Shown here: in pieces, positions 36,584 through 45,649 of the stretch | Layout: each line of letters begins with the position of its first letter | Numbering within the stretch: the stretch's first letter is position 1 | NCBI RefSeq assembly: GCF_009937995.1 | Contig: NZ_AP021881.1 | Location: forward strand, 496,001-560,000 | Source of the DNA: Sulfuriferula nivalis | GTDB taxonomy: Bacteria; Pseudomonadota; Gammaproteobacteria; Burkholderiales; Sulfuriferulaceae | Reading direction: 5' to 3' | DNA length: 64,000 nt | Position numbers and translations under genes: made by a program | The notes under the pieces: model-generated | Told to the model about the DNA's origin: nothing | What the model saw: the letters and a program-made list of their open reading frames with translations, nothing else | Database searches by the model: none

Positions 36584-37525
36584 TTATACAAGGTTCAGTT
36601 TGTAACCAAATGTTTCTTCAAATTTGGTCATAATTTCTGCACGCGCAGGGGTATGGTTTTGACCGCCGCGAGAGGCGATTTTTATCGCGCCCATGAGTGA
36701 AGCCAGGCGACCGGTCGTAGCCCAATCGAAATTATGTGTGATGCCATAGAGTAGCCCCGCGCGGTATGCGTCGCCACAGCCGGTAGGGTCGACGACTGCG
36801 GTAGCCGCAGCACATGGGATGTCAATAATAGCGTTGTCATAATGAATTTGCGAACCGGCTTCACCTCGGGTGACGATGAGGGCGCGTACTTGGCTGGCTA
36901 GTTCTGTCAGTGTTTTCCCTGTGCGCGCTTGCAGCATTTCAGCTTCATAATCATTTACCGTCACATAGTCAGCCAATTCGATAAATGCAAGCAGGTCAGC
37001 ACCATCAAACATCGGCATGCCCTGACCCGGATCGAAAATAAATGGCACGCCTGCGGCTTTGAATTCACGGGCATGTTGCAACATGCCGTCGCGCCCATCT
37101 GGCGAAACAATACCGATTTTCGCATCAGGTGCATCACTGACATGGTTGAGATGAGAAAAATTCATCGCACCAGGGTGAAATGCGGTAATTTGGTTATCCG
37201 CCAAATCGGTGGTGATAAATGCTTGTCCAGTATAACTATCATCAACAGCGCGAATGTGTGTGCGGCTGATATTGAGTTTATCTAAGTGCGCAGCATAAGG
37301 CGCAAAATCGATACCGCAAGTTGCCATGATGGTTGGCTCGCCGCCTAATAATTGCAAGTTGTAGGCAATGTTGCCGGCACATCCGCCGAATTCACGACGT
37401 AACTCAGGCACAAGGAAAGAAACATTCAGCATGTGTATCTTTTCCGGCAGGATATGGTTTTTGAAATGGTCCTGAAAAACCATGATGGAATCGAAAGCAA
37501 GTGAACCACAAATCAGAGCGGACAT
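36584..37525 (-). CDS. PfkB-family carbohydrate/adenosine kinase
   Basis: A 313-residue ribokinase-fold sugar or nucleoside kinase. The start MSALICGSLAFDSIM and the GGCAGNIAYNLQLLGGEP block form the substrate side, and DPTGCGDAYRAGLLYG contains the catalytic aspartate and anion hole. The sequence is close to the PfkB subgroup often labelled adenosine kinase in betaproteobacteria, but the substrate is not proven. The lipoprotein gene follows on the same strand after 40 bases. Confidence 0.88.
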   Translation of the reverse strand: MSALICGSLAFDSIMVFQDHFKNHILPEKIHMLNVSFLVPELRREFGGCAGNIAYNLQLLGGEPTIMATCGIDFAPYAAHLDKLNISRTHIRAVDDSYTGQAFITTDLADNQITAFHPGAMNFSHLNHVSDAPDAKIGIVSPDGRDGMLQHAREFKAAGVPFIFDPGQGMPMFDGADLLAFIELADYVTVNDYEAEMLQARTGKTLTELASQVRALIVTRGEAGSQIHYDNAIIDIPCAAATAVVDPTGCGDAYRAGLLYGITHNFDWATTGRLASLMGAIKIASRGGQNHTPARAEIMTKFEETFGYKLNLV

Positions 37526-37640
37526 AATGAATGTAGGGGAAAAATAAAATTAGATTATAGCCCACACCACGCTGCAAGCTTCATCAAAAGTTAATCATAG
37601 CATCATGAATTTGTCGTATATCCGGCTTAATCTGAGCTTC

Positions 37641-38483
37641 ATGAATAAAACCCTGAAATACCTTATCTGGAGCGTGCCATTACTGCTACAAGCTAATGAC
37701 GTTTATGCTTGGGGGCTTTATACACACGTATTTTTTGCACAATGGCTGGTTTGGGGTGTGCCGCTGCTGGATGGCGAATTGCGCCGTGCAGTGATGCGTT
37801 ATCCAAAATTGGTGATGGCGGGGGCATGTTTGCCAGACTTGGCTTTGGTTGGCAGCGCGGTCCGGACGAGCGCATTTACCAACACGCATGACTGGGAGCC
37901 AGCGCAAGTGATGCTCAATGCCGCGCGTAATGATCAGGAGCGTGCATTGGCGGTAGGATTTTATAGCCACTTGTTTGCTGATGTCGTTGCTCACCATCAT
38001 TTTGTTCCCGCGCATGAGCGCCTGTGGATGGATTGCCCTGTGCTGACTCATACGATATCCGAGTGGATGATGGATGCGCATCTAAGTGAGCACGTGTTGG
38101 CAACGCCCAAGCAATTGTTGATGGATGGCAGTGCCGAAATCGTAGCTTTTGTTGCATTTCATTTTTCTGTTCCTGAACAACAGGCTAAATCAGCAGTACG
38201 CTTATTGGCACGCGCCGACCACGGCTTGCGCTGGTGTCGTGTGCCACAGTTTCTATATAAGAACATCATGCGCTGGGATAAACGAGTTGCGTCACGATTT
38301 GATTATTTTATCAATGTGACCAATACCCGTTTTGCTGAATTAAATCAGGTGCTGGCTGGCGCATCTCCGATGCTTGCAGCCAACGGCGGTTGTGCCAAGG
38401 TGACCAGGCAGCGGATCAATAGTTATACGCCCCACGAAATTCAGTCTGGACACCCTTTGCCTGAGGATTGTTTTTGGTCGTGA
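37641..38483 (+). CDS. Zinc-dependent phospholipase C-like protein
   Basis: A 280-residue protein. The start at 37641 gives MNKTLKYLIWSVPLLLQANDVYAWG, a signal peptide whose mature protein would begin at the WG of the zinc-PLC fold; an in-frame ATG at 37605 is possible but adds a poor leader. Metal-ligand candidates are H in GLYTHVFFAQW, D in GACLPDLALVG, HDW in NTHDWEP, and the helix GFYSHLFADVVAHHHFVP. This matches the zinc-dependent phospholipase C / S1-P1 nuclease-like family. Neither start has a clear ribosome site. Substrate is inferred only by fold. Confidence 0.75.
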   Translation: MNKTLKYLIWSVPLLLQANDVYAWGLYTHVFFAQWLVWGVPLLDGELRRAVMRYPKLVMAGACLPDLALVGSAVRTSAFTNTHDWEPAQVMLNAARNDQERALAVGFYSHLFADVVAHHHFVPAHERLWMDCPVLTHTISEWMMDAHLSEHVLATPKQLLMDGSAEIVAFVAFHFSVPEQQAKSAVRLLARADHGLRWCRVPQFLYKNIMRWDKRVASRFDYFINVTNTRFAELNQVLAGASPMLAANGGCAKVTRQRINSYTPHEIQSGHPLPEDCFWS

Positions 38484-38576
38484 AAGTAGTAGTGAGTTGA
38501 GATTGATGGGAACCATGAAAGCTTTATATTTTATTCACTAAAGCTCAATTTAAAGACCTCATATCCTAAGCTGTAT

Positions 38577-38897
38577 TTATGATTTGATTTCGCTCACTAA
38601 CCAGTTACATAGTAAAAATAGCCCTACCCCTCCAATTAAGCCAAATGCTCCATAATAACTAGTTCGCATCAGCTCATTGCCACCTACAATAGCTGCATAC
38701 CCAAGAACACCTAAAAAATTAACAAGCACGATTAAGATTAATAATAAACCAATTGCATAAAGCCACACGCGATCGCTAGGATTGTTTTTCAATTTTTCCT
38801 GTCGTAGTCTGCTCAATAGATTTAAAAATCTAATTTGATAGGAAAAAGTAAAGGCAATCCAAACGCTAAATCCTGCAAACAATATGTTTTCGCCCAT
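38577..38897 (-). CDS. Orphan small membrane protein (106 aa)
   Basis: I do not recognise a family. Three hydrophobic segments are visible at about residues 4-22, 48-72 and 80-100, separated by a basic loop (RLRQEKLKNNPSDR). The gene is AT-rich compared with its neighbours and lies alone between spacer regions, next to a dispersed 25-base motif. The reading frame is clean and begins after a purine-rich stretch. It may be an acquired or orphan gene. Confidence 0.5.
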   Translation of the reverse strand: MGENILFAGFSVWIAFTFSYQIRFLNLLSRLRQEKLKNNPSDRVWLYAIGLLLILIVLVNFLGVLGYAAIVGGNELMRTSYYGAFGLIGGVGLFLLCNWLVSEIKS

Positions 38898-38938
38898 GAA
38901 TCAATTCCCCCCGATTAACAATTTATACGATGTTTTTT

Positions 38939-38963
38939 TGGGGTCAGTTCTAACTTTACTGCA
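38939..38963 (+). repeat. Second copy of a 25-base dispersed motif
   Basis: This stretch begins TGGGGTCAGTTCTAAC and matches the minus strand of 12498-12522 (TGGGGTCAATTCTAAC) with 20 of 25 bases overall. Similar TGGGGTCA-type motifs in other genomes belong to REP-like elements; that link is inference. The 207-base spacer around it (38898-39104) shows no gene. Confidence 0.5.
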
Positions 38964-39104
38964 TGTCCCCGTTTCCATGAAAATTATACGCTTGTTCCAC
39001 AATACGATAATCCGTCCTTTTGCTGTTTCTAGGTTAAAATCCAACATTGAATTGAGTGGGCTCTGGCTGGTTTGGGGTCGTTGGTTAATTGATTGGGGTT
39101 GTGT

Positions 39105-40142
39105 ATGAAATTTCAGCGTATTTGTGTGTTGGGTGGTAGTGGTTTTGTGGGTTCTGCGATTATACAAATGTTGGCGGCACAGGGACGTGAAGTGCGGGTG
39201 TTGACACGTAATCGTGACCGCGCCAAGGCGTTGACTGTATTACCTACCGTAGAAGTATTTGATGCCAATATCCATGATCAAGTCGAGCTGAATCGTCATT
39301 TTGAAGGTATGGATGCGGTGATTAATTTGGTTGGGGTGCTGCATGAGGGGCATGCTAGCAGGGTGGATAAGCCTTCTGCACGTCGTGGAGATTTTCACGA
39401 GAATCATGTTGAGTTACCACGCAAGATGTTGCATGCGGCAGCGGCGAATGGTGTGCAGCGTGTGTTGCACATGAGTGCGCTGGGTGCGGATCCAACTTCA
39501 CGCAGCGCTTATCAACGCTCTAAAGGGGTGGGTGAGGCGTTGGTGCGTGAATCAAGTATGCCTAGTTCAGACAATGAGCGCTGGTATTTGGATGGGCCTA
39601 AATTTGTACATGGCTATGGTATGAATACGACTATTTTCCGTCCATCGGTAATTTTTGGTCGTGGCGATAGTTTTTTGTCGATGTTCGCAGGCTTGGTGAA
39701 GATGCTGCCAGTAATCCCTTTGGCGAATGCAGGGGCTAAATTTCAGCCGGTATGGGTTGAGGACGTAGCACAGGCGTTTGTGGATGCGCTGGATAATACA
39801 GCCACTTTTGGCGAGACTTATGATTTATGTGGGCCACAAGTTTATACCTTGCAAGAGCTGGTTGAGCTGACTGCACAAGCTATCAATAAGCATCCGCGTA
39901 TTATTCCACTGTGCAAGAATTTGTCATATGCACAAGCATGGGCGATGGAATTGATGCCTGGTAAGAAGTTGATGACGCGTGATAATTTCTATGCGATGTT
40001 GGTTGATAACGTGTGTAGTGGTGAGCATCCAGCACCGCATAACTGGAAGCCGAGTGCGTTGGCCGCAATAGCACCTGATTATTTGAGTGGTGAGAATCCT
40101 CGTGGGCGTTATGATGCGTTTAGGCACTCTGCAGGCAGATAA
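39105..40142 (+). CDS. NDUFA9-like NAD(P)-binding SDR protein
   Basis: A 345-residue atypical short-chain dehydrogenase. The dinucleotide motif GGSGFVGSAII follows the start, then MDAVINLVGVLHEG and LHMSALGADPTSRSAYQRSKGVGEALVRES, in which the YxxxK pair is present. These are features of the complex I NDUFA9-subunit family. Bacterial members act as lone NAD(P)-binding proteins, possibly in lipid or quinone metabolism. The ATG at 39105 abuts the glycine motif and is better than 39093. It leads a gene run through cca, gmhB, plsC-like and ygjP-like. Confidence 0.87.
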   Translation: MKFQRICVLGGSGFVGSAIIQMLAAQGREVRVLTRNRDRAKALTVLPTVEVFDANIHDQVELNRHFEGMDAVINLVGVLHEGHASRVDKPSARRGDFHENHVELPRKMLHAAAANGVQRVLHMSALGADPTSRSAYQRSKGVGEALVRESSMPSSDNERWYLDGPKFVHGYGMNTTIFRPSVIFGRGDSFLSMFAGLVKMLPVIPLANAGAKFQPVWVEDVAQAFVDALDNTATFGETYDLCGPQVYTLQELVELTAQAINKHPRIIPLCKNLSYAQAWAMELMPGKKLMTRDNFYAMLVDNVCSGEHPAPHNWKPSALAAIAPDYLSGENPRGRYDAFRHSAGR

Positions 40143-40143
40143 C

Positions 40144-41358
40144 ATGCAAGTCTATGCGGTAGGTGGCGCAGTACGCGATAAGCTACTGGGTTTGCCTGTC
40201 AAAGACCGTGATTTTGTGGTGGTGGGGGCGACGCCTGAAATGATGGTGGCGCAGGGTTACTTGCCGGTGGGCAAAGATTTCCCAGTATTTTTGCATCCGC
40301 GTACGCGTGAAGAATATGCGCTGGCACGGACTGAGCGTAAAACTGCACCGGGTTATAAAGGCTTTGTGATTCATGCAGATCCAGATGTGAGTCTGGAGCA
40401 GGATCTGGCGCGGCGTGATTTTACCGTCAATGCGATTGCACAGGCTGATGATGGGTCGTTAATTGATCCTTATCAGGGGCAGTTAGATTTAGCGTCACGT
40501 GTATTTCGTCATGTGAGCGCAGCGTTTAGTGAGGATCCTGTGCGCATTTTGCGTGCAGCCAGGTTTATGGCGCGATTCGAAGATTTTTCCATTGCCCCTG
40601 AAACCATGCAATTGATGCGGGATATGGTGGCGGCGGGTGAAGTTGATGCGTTAGTGCCAGAACGTGTTTGGCAAGAGTTGGCGCGTGGATTGATGGAAGT
40701 GCATCCATCGCGGATGTTTATGACCTTGCGTGAATGTGGTGCGCTGGTGCGGATACTGCCAGAGGTCGAAGCATTATTTGGCGTGACCCAGCCTGAACAG
40801 CATCATCCTGAAATTGATACGGGTGTGCATGTGATGATGGTGGTGGATTATGCTGCGAGCATGAATTTTGAATTGCCTGTGCGCTTCGCAGCATTAATGC
40901 ACGATCTGGGTAAGGGAATAACGCCTCGTGAACTCTGGCCGAAACATCACGGACATGAGGGTAGTGGTGTGGCGTTAGTCAAGGCGATCTGTGTGCGTTT
41001 GCGTGTGCCCAAGGAGTGCGCAGATTTAGCTGTGCTGGCAACCCGTTATCATGGCGATATCCATCGCGCACAACAATTGCGGGCAGATACAATAGTGAAG
41101 CTCTTCGGAGCAGTTGATGCATATCGACGTCCTGAACGATTTGTGCAATTGTTGCAGGCGTGTCTTGCTGATGCGCGCGGGCGTTTGGGGTTTGAAAAGG
41201 TGGATTATCCGCAGATGGATTATCTGCTCGCAGCATTGCAAGTGGCGACGAATATAGATACGGCGGGGATAGTCGAAAATACGACTAATCCTGCGAAAAT
41301 TGGTGAGTGCATAATAGCAGCAAGAGCAGCAGCATTGACTGAATGGATAAATAAATGA
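40144..41358 (+). CDS. cca: Multifunctional CCA tRNA nucleotidyltransferase
   Basis: A 404-residue class II CCA-adding enzyme. The polymerase head shows YAVGGAVRDKLLG, DRDFVVVG (metal aspartates) and RRDFTVNAIA. The template region EDPVRILRAARFMARF follows. A C-terminal HD phosphohydrolase domain (FAALMHDLGKG, HHGHEGSG) marks the multifunctional form. All five tRNAs in this window already encode CCA, so the enzyme probably serves repair. Starts one base after the NDUFA9-like gene; its end overlaps gmhB (ATGA). Confidence 0.96.
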   Translation: MQVYAVGGAVRDKLLGLPVKDRDFVVVGATPEMMVAQGYLPVGKDFPVFLHPRTREEYALARTERKTAPGYKGFVIHADPDVSLEQDLARRDFTVNAIAQADDGSLIDPYQGQLDLASRVFRHVSAAFSEDPVRILRAARFMARFEDFSIAPETMQLMRDMVAAGEVDALVPERVWQELARGLMEVHPSRMFMTLRECGALVRILPEVEALFGVTQPEQHHPEIDTGVHVMMVVDYAASMNFELPVRFAALMHDLGKGITPRELWPKHHGHEGSGVALVKAICVRLRVPKECADLAVLATRYHGDIHRAQQLRADTIVKLFGAVDAYRRPERFVQLLQACLADARGRLGFEKVDYPQMDYLLAALQVATNIDTAGIVENTTNPAKIGECIIAARAAALTEWINK

Positions 41359-41891
41359 AGCTTATTATTTTGGATCGCGACGGCGTGATTAATCAGGACT
41401 CGGATCAGTTTATTAAACGTCCCGATGAATGGAAACCTATACCTGGGAGTTTGGAAGCGATTGCGCGTTTAAATCAGGCGGGTTATCGCGTGGTGGTGGC
41501 GACAAATCAGTCAGGCGTGGGTCGTGGTTTGTTTGATATGGCGATGTTGAACGATATTCATGCCAAAATGCATAAATCGGTAGTGAATGCGGGCGGTCGT
41601 ATTGATGCAGTATTTTATTGTCCGCACTCGGCGGAAGAAAAGTGTGCCTGTCGTAAACCGTTGCCAGGTATGTATCTGGAAATTGCTGAACGGTATGACA
41701 CTGCGTTGCAAGAAGTGTATGTGGTAGGTGATAGTCTGCGTGATTTGCAGGCCGCTGCTGCAGTTGCGGCTTTGCCTATATTGGTGTTGACAGGTAAAGG
41801 TGAGAAAACTGAGAAGGCGGGTGGGTTACCCGCAGGTACTCAGGTATTCGCCGATTTGGCAACTGTGGTTGATAGGTTATTAATATTGTGA
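41355..41891 (+). CDS. gmhB: D-glycero-beta-D-manno-heptose-1,7-bisphosphate 7-phosphatase
   Basis: A 178-residue HAD phosphatase. The catalytic LDRDGVINQD, the ATNQSGVGRG loop, the zinc-binding CPHSAEEKCACRKP and the acidic VVGDSLRDLQAA are all present. It removes the 7-phosphate during ADP-heptose synthesis for the lipopolysaccharide core. It overlaps cca by four bases and the next gene by one (TGATG). Confidence 0.95.
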   Translation: MKLIILDRDGVINQDSDQFIKRPDEWKPIPGSLEAIARLNQAGYRVVVATNQSGVGRGLFDMAMLNDIHAKMHKSVVNAGGRIDAVFYCPHSAEEKCACRKPLPGMYLEIAERYDTALQEVYVVGDSLRDLQAAAAVAALPILVLTGKGEKTEKAGGLPAGTQVFADLATVVDRLLIL

Positions 41892-42610
41892 TGGTATTGC
41901 GGTCAACGGTGTTTTTGTTGTTGCAGGCGGCATTGACGGTGATATTTGCAGTGTTTGCAGTAATGACGTTCCCTTTTTCTATTTTTATGCGCTATCGTGT
42001 TATTACACTCTGGAATCGCAGCATAATCTGGCTGGCGCGCTGGATATGTGGCATACGTTATCAGGTGATTGGGCGGGAGAACTTGCCATCAGCGCCAAGT
42101 ATTATCATGGCGAAACACCAGTCGGCATGGGAGACTATTGCGTTGCCAATATTGTTACCGCCGATGGCTATCGTATTGAAGCGTGAGTTATTGCGCATCC
42201 CATTTTTTGGCTGGGGTATGGCAATGCTGTCGCCGATTGCGATAGACAGAGCTGATGGGCGGGCGGCGTTGCGGCAGATTACTGAACAGGGTAAGCAGCG
42301 ACTGGCCGATGGTCTGGGTGTGTTGATCTTCCCTGAGGGTACGAGGGTGGCGCATGGTCAAATTGGTAAATATGGTATTGGTGGTGCATGGCTAGCAACG
42401 CATGCTCAGGCGCTGGTTGTGCCAGTTGCGCATAATGCGGGTCAGTGCTGGTCCAAAAATGCTTTCCTGAAACGGCCGGGCTTGATAACGGTGAGTATAG
42501 GACCAACTATAGACCCGCAAGGAATGAAACCAGATGCGCTTAACCAGGTTGTGCAAACATGGATAGAGCAAGAAATGGCGCGGTTGCCTGATGCCCAAGC
42601 GACTCGTTAG
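41891..42610 (+). CDS. 1-acyl-sn-glycerol-3-phosphate acyltransferase (PlsC-like)
   Basis: A 239-residue membrane-associated acyltransferase with an N-terminal hydrophobic segment. The catalytic motif is KHQSAWET, a variant of HX4D with glutamate, common in one branch of the family. FPEGTR is the substrate-binding motif. It converts lysophosphatidate to phosphatidate or a related acylation. A GTG at 41888 is possible; the ATG at 41891 forms a TGATG overlap with gmhB and was preferred. Confidence 0.9.
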   Translation: MVLRSTVFLLLQAALTVIFAVFAVMTFPFSIFMRYRVITLWNRSIIWLARWICGIRYQVIGRENLPSAPSIIMAKHQSAWETIALPILLPPMAIVLKRELLRIPFFGWGMAMLSPIAIDRADGRAALRQITEQGKQRLADGLGVLIFPEGTRVAHGQIGKYGIGGAWLATHAQALVVPVAHNAGQCWSKNAFLKRPGLITVSIGPTIDPQGMKPDALNQVVQTWIEQEMARLPDAQATR

Positions 42611-43310
42611 TGTTGAGTCGCGTTCGCTGCAATTACATGATCAGCTTTGCGCTTATCAATTAAAACGCAGTAGCATACGACGTACATTGGCACTGTTGGT
42701 AGGCAGGCAAGGTTTGGTGGTGCATGCGCCCTGGCGGTTGTCACTGCATGAGATTGAGCATTTCATTCATGCCAAGTCAGCATGGATATGGGCAAAATTG
42801 CAGCACTATGCAACGCAAAATAACTCATCGTGGGTATGGCACAATGATATGCGATTGTTATATCTGGGGCGTGAAATTAATTTGAATGTGAGTAATCACT
42901 CTCGCCAAATTTCGCTGGTAGGCGATGTGTTGCATGTGCCTAGTTTAGCACCAGAGAAAATTATTGCCTGGTATAAAACTGAGGCTGTACGAATTTTCCA
43001 AATGCGTCTGGCAGAATTTTCGCCGCGGCTGGATAAGTTACCGAGCGCATTGAGTTTAACAAATGCGCGTACGCGTTGGGGTAGTTGCACGAGTGCGGGT
43101 GTGATCCGTTTGCATTGGCGCTTGATACAAGCGACCATGGCTGAAATTGACTATGTGTTGGTGCATGAGTTAGCACATATGAAACATATGAATCATGGTG
43201 TCAGGTTCTGGCAACGGGTAGAAACATTGTTGCCTGATTACCAGCAGCCACATCGGCAGTTGCGCCAAGTGGGACATCGATATCATGATATGTGTACTGA
43301 ACTATCATAG
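42591..43310 (+). CDS. YgjP-like (DUF45) metallopeptidase
   Basis: A 239-residue protein with the zinc-metallopeptidase motif HELAHMKHMNHGVRFW near residue 192, where HELAH provides two histidines and a later acidic residue completes the site. RTRWGSCTSAGVIRLHWRL just before it is the DUF45/YgjP hallmark. The family is related to SprT/WSS1-type proteases; the substrate is unknown. It overlaps the acyltransferase gene by 20 bases. Confidence 0.88.
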   Translation: MPKRLVSVESRSLQLHDQLCAYQLKRSSIRRTLALLVGRQGLVVHAPWRLSLHEIEHFIHAKSAWIWAKLQHYATQNNSSWVWHNDMRLLYLGREINLNVSNHSRQISLVGDVLHVPSLAPEKIIAWYKTEAVRIFQMRLAEFSPRLDKLPSALSLTNARTRWGSCTSAGVIRLHWRLIQATMAEIDYVLVHELAHMKHMNHGVRFWQRVETLLPDYQQPHRQLRQVGHRYHDMCTELS

Positions 43311-43370
43311 AGTTGAGCATCTAATAGATAGAGTTAACGCGCAATATTGCGCGATATCAAAGGGAAGAAA

Positions 43371-45071
43371 ATGCGTTTGTCAATTTGGTCTTATGCAGTA
43401 TTGGGTTTGGTTTCGGTGTTGTCGATGCCGGTTATGGCGGCGACAAGCGAGAGTAAAGTAGTAACCACAGAAGCTACACTGCCAAAGTTAGTGCTTACCA
43501 ACCAAATACTTTATCAGTATCTGGTGGCGGAAATTGCGGCTCAGCGTGGTGATCTGAAGCTGGCAAGTGAGGCTTATCTGGACTTGGCAAAACAGACGCG
43601 TGATCCGCGTATTGCCAAGCGGGCTACTGAAGTGGCAATTTATGCGCAGCAAGCGCAAGCGGCGGAGTCAGCTTCGAAATTATGGCTGGATTTGGATCCT
43701 GAGTCAGCGCGTGCTCGTCAGGCTGCTGCGGGAATATTGTTGAATGGCGGTAAATTAGTTGATGCACAGCCCTATCTGCAGCAGCTGTTAAAAGCTAATG
43801 CGGCACAAGCAGGTACGGAGTTTATTCGTATTAGTGCATTGTTAGACAAGCAGGCAGATAAAGCAGCAGTTTATAATCTGATGCAGAGTTTGACGCAGGA
43901 TTATGCGACGGTGCCAGAAGCTCAGCTGGTGCTGGCGCAAGCTGCTGCCAGGGCAAATCAATTTGATGCAGCACTGCTGGCACTGGACAAGGCTGATAAA
44001 TTAAAAGCGAACTGGGAACCTGCGGCCATGCTGCGTATGGAGATAGTGGGGCGAGATGGCCGACCAGAAGGGGTGACGTTTGCTCAGTCTTACCTCAAAC
44101 AGAATCCAGGTGCACGTGAAATGCGTCTGGCTTATGCGCGGATGTTGTTAAAGCAAGGTCAGTTTACCGCTTCGCGTGAACAATTTCAGTTGCTAGCTAA
44201 AGCGGTTCCTACCAGTGCTGAAATGCAGGTTGCAATAGGGTTGATTTCATTGCAGTTAGGTGAGATGGATACGGCTCAGACAGCATTTAAATCGGCATTG
44301 GATTTGAATTATGCTGACGCAGCTATGATACGTTTGTATTTAGGCCAAATCGCAGAAGCGCAAAATAAACCGGATGAAGCCAAGACCTGGTATCTGAGTG
44401 TGCCGGCAGGTGATAATTACCTGACTGCACAGGCAAGATATGCGGGTATCCTTGCAAAACAAAAAGGTATGGAGCAAGCGCGCACTTACTTACATCAAGT
44501 TAAAGTGAGTGGTGAGGATGAGCGGATACAGCTTATTCAGGCTGAAGCCGAACTGCTCAGAAATGCAAAAGATGATGTGGGCGTATACGCTTTATTAACC
44601 AAGGCGTTGGCTGCGCATCCGGATTCTACAGAATTGCTCTATGACAGGGCGATGGCGGCAGAAAAGTTAAACCACCTTGATGTGGTAGAAAAAGATTTAC
44701 GTCAATTGCTCAAGTTACAACCTAATCATGTGCATGCATTAAACGCACTTGGCTATACTTGGGCAGATCATAATATGCGCTTGCCAGAAGCGCTGACATT
44801 ATTGCAACAAGCATTAAAATTATCACCGAATGATCCGTTCGTGTTGGATAGTATGGGTTGGTTGCAGTATCGTTTAGGTAATTTCAAAGATGCGGTCGAC
44901 TATTTGCAGCGAGCTTATAACGAGCGGCGTGATCCTGAAATTGCGGCGCATTTGGGTGAGGTAATGTGGGTGCAGGGTCAACATGATGCAGCACGTACAG
45001 TTTGGCAGGATTCTTTGAAAGAAGCGCCTGAAAATGCAAGTTTAATGGCAGTGATGGCGAAGTATAAATAA
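43371..45071 (+). CDS. Exported tetratricopeptide-repeat protein
   Basis: A 566-residue protein. The start at 43371 follows a GGGAAGAA-type ribosome site and gives a signal peptide (MRLSIWSYAVLGLVSVLSMP, cleavage near VMAA). Many helical TPR-like units fill the rest, clearest near the end (HALNALGYTWADHNMRLPEA, then PFVLDSMGWLQYRLGNFKDA). It precedes lolB and ispE, the usual betaproteobacterial order, and probably acts as a periplasmic scaffold for envelope proteins. Its stop overlaps the lolB start (TAATG). Confidence 0.88.
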   Translation: MRLSIWSYAVLGLVSVLSMPVMAATSESKVVTTEATLPKLVLTNQILYQYLVAEIAAQRGDLKLASEAYLDLAKQTRDPRIAKRATEVAIYAQQAQAAESASKLWLDLDPESARARQAAAGILLNGGKLVDAQPYLQQLLKANAAQAGTEFIRISALLDKQADKAAVYNLMQSLTQDYATVPEAQLVLAQAAARANQFDAALLALDKADKLKANWEPAAMLRMEIVGRDGRPEGVTFAQSYLKQNPGAREMRLAYARMLLKQGQFTASREQFQLLAKAVPTSAEMQVAIGLISLQLGEMDTAQTAFKSALDLNYADAAMIRLYLGQIAEAQNKPDEAKTWYLSVPAGDNYLTAQARYAGILAKQKGMEQARTYLHQVKVSGEDERIQLIQAEAELLRNAKDDVGVYALLTKALAAHPDSTELLYDRAMAAEKLNHLDVVEKDLRQLLKLQPNHVHALNALGYTWADHNMRLPEALTLLQQALKLSPNDPFVLDSMGWLQYRLGNFKDAVDYLQRAYNERRDPEIAAHLGEVMWVQGQHDAARTVWQDSLKEAPENASLMAVMAKYK

Positions 45072-45649
45072 TGTTGCGTGTACTGCTGCTCGGGTTGCTG
45101 CTCAGTGTTGCGGGGTGTGCCAGTACACCGCCTGTCGTTCAAGTTCAGCAATTAAATCCGACGGCCGCCAGAGCATTTGTATTGGATGGGCGTATAGCGA
45201 TGCATTACCAGACCAATGCCGCATCTGCTAATGTGCATTGGGTGCATAGTCAGGCTCAGGACGAAGTTACATTGTCATCCCCTTTAGGATCCACACTTGC
45301 CGTGCTGACGCGTGATGAATATGGTGTGCGCGTGGTTGATAGTGAGAAGAAAGTGTATGCCGGTCAGGATGTCACTGAATTAACTGAGCGCCTGCTGGGT
45401 GTGCGAATTCCATTGGATTATTTGGCATACTGGGTATTGGGGCAGGCTGTGCCTTATGCGCATTTTGAAACTAAAATGGACGCGGCGTCCATGCTGGCAA
45501 GCTTGCAACAAGCGGGCTGGACTGTTAGTTACCAGCGTTGGCAACAAGCGGGTGGCTATAATCTGCCGAATAAGTTGAGTGTGACAGGCGAAGGTGGTGA
45601 ATTGCGTATGGTAATAACGCGGTGGTATCTCAATGGTGAGGGAGTATGA
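45071..45649 (+). CDS. lolB: Outer-membrane lipoprotein insertion protein LolB
   Basis: A 192-residue lipoprotein with lipobox SVAGC near residue 16. The body shows FVLDGRIAMHYQTNAASANVHWVH, VTLSSPLGSTLAVL and IPLDYLAYWVLGQ, all LolB features. It accepts lipoproteins from LolA and inserts them in the outer membrane. The end overlaps ispE by four bases (ATGA). Confidence 0.94.
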   Translation: MLRVLLLGLLLSVAGCASTPPVVQVQQLNPTAARAFVLDGRIAMHYQTNAASANVHWVHSQAQDEVTLSSPLGSTLAVLTRDEYGVRVVDSEKKVYAGQDVTELTERLLGVRIPLDYLAYWVLGQAVPYAHFETKMDAASMLASLQQAGWTVSYQRWQQAGGYNLPNKLSVTGEGGELRMVITRWYLNGEGV

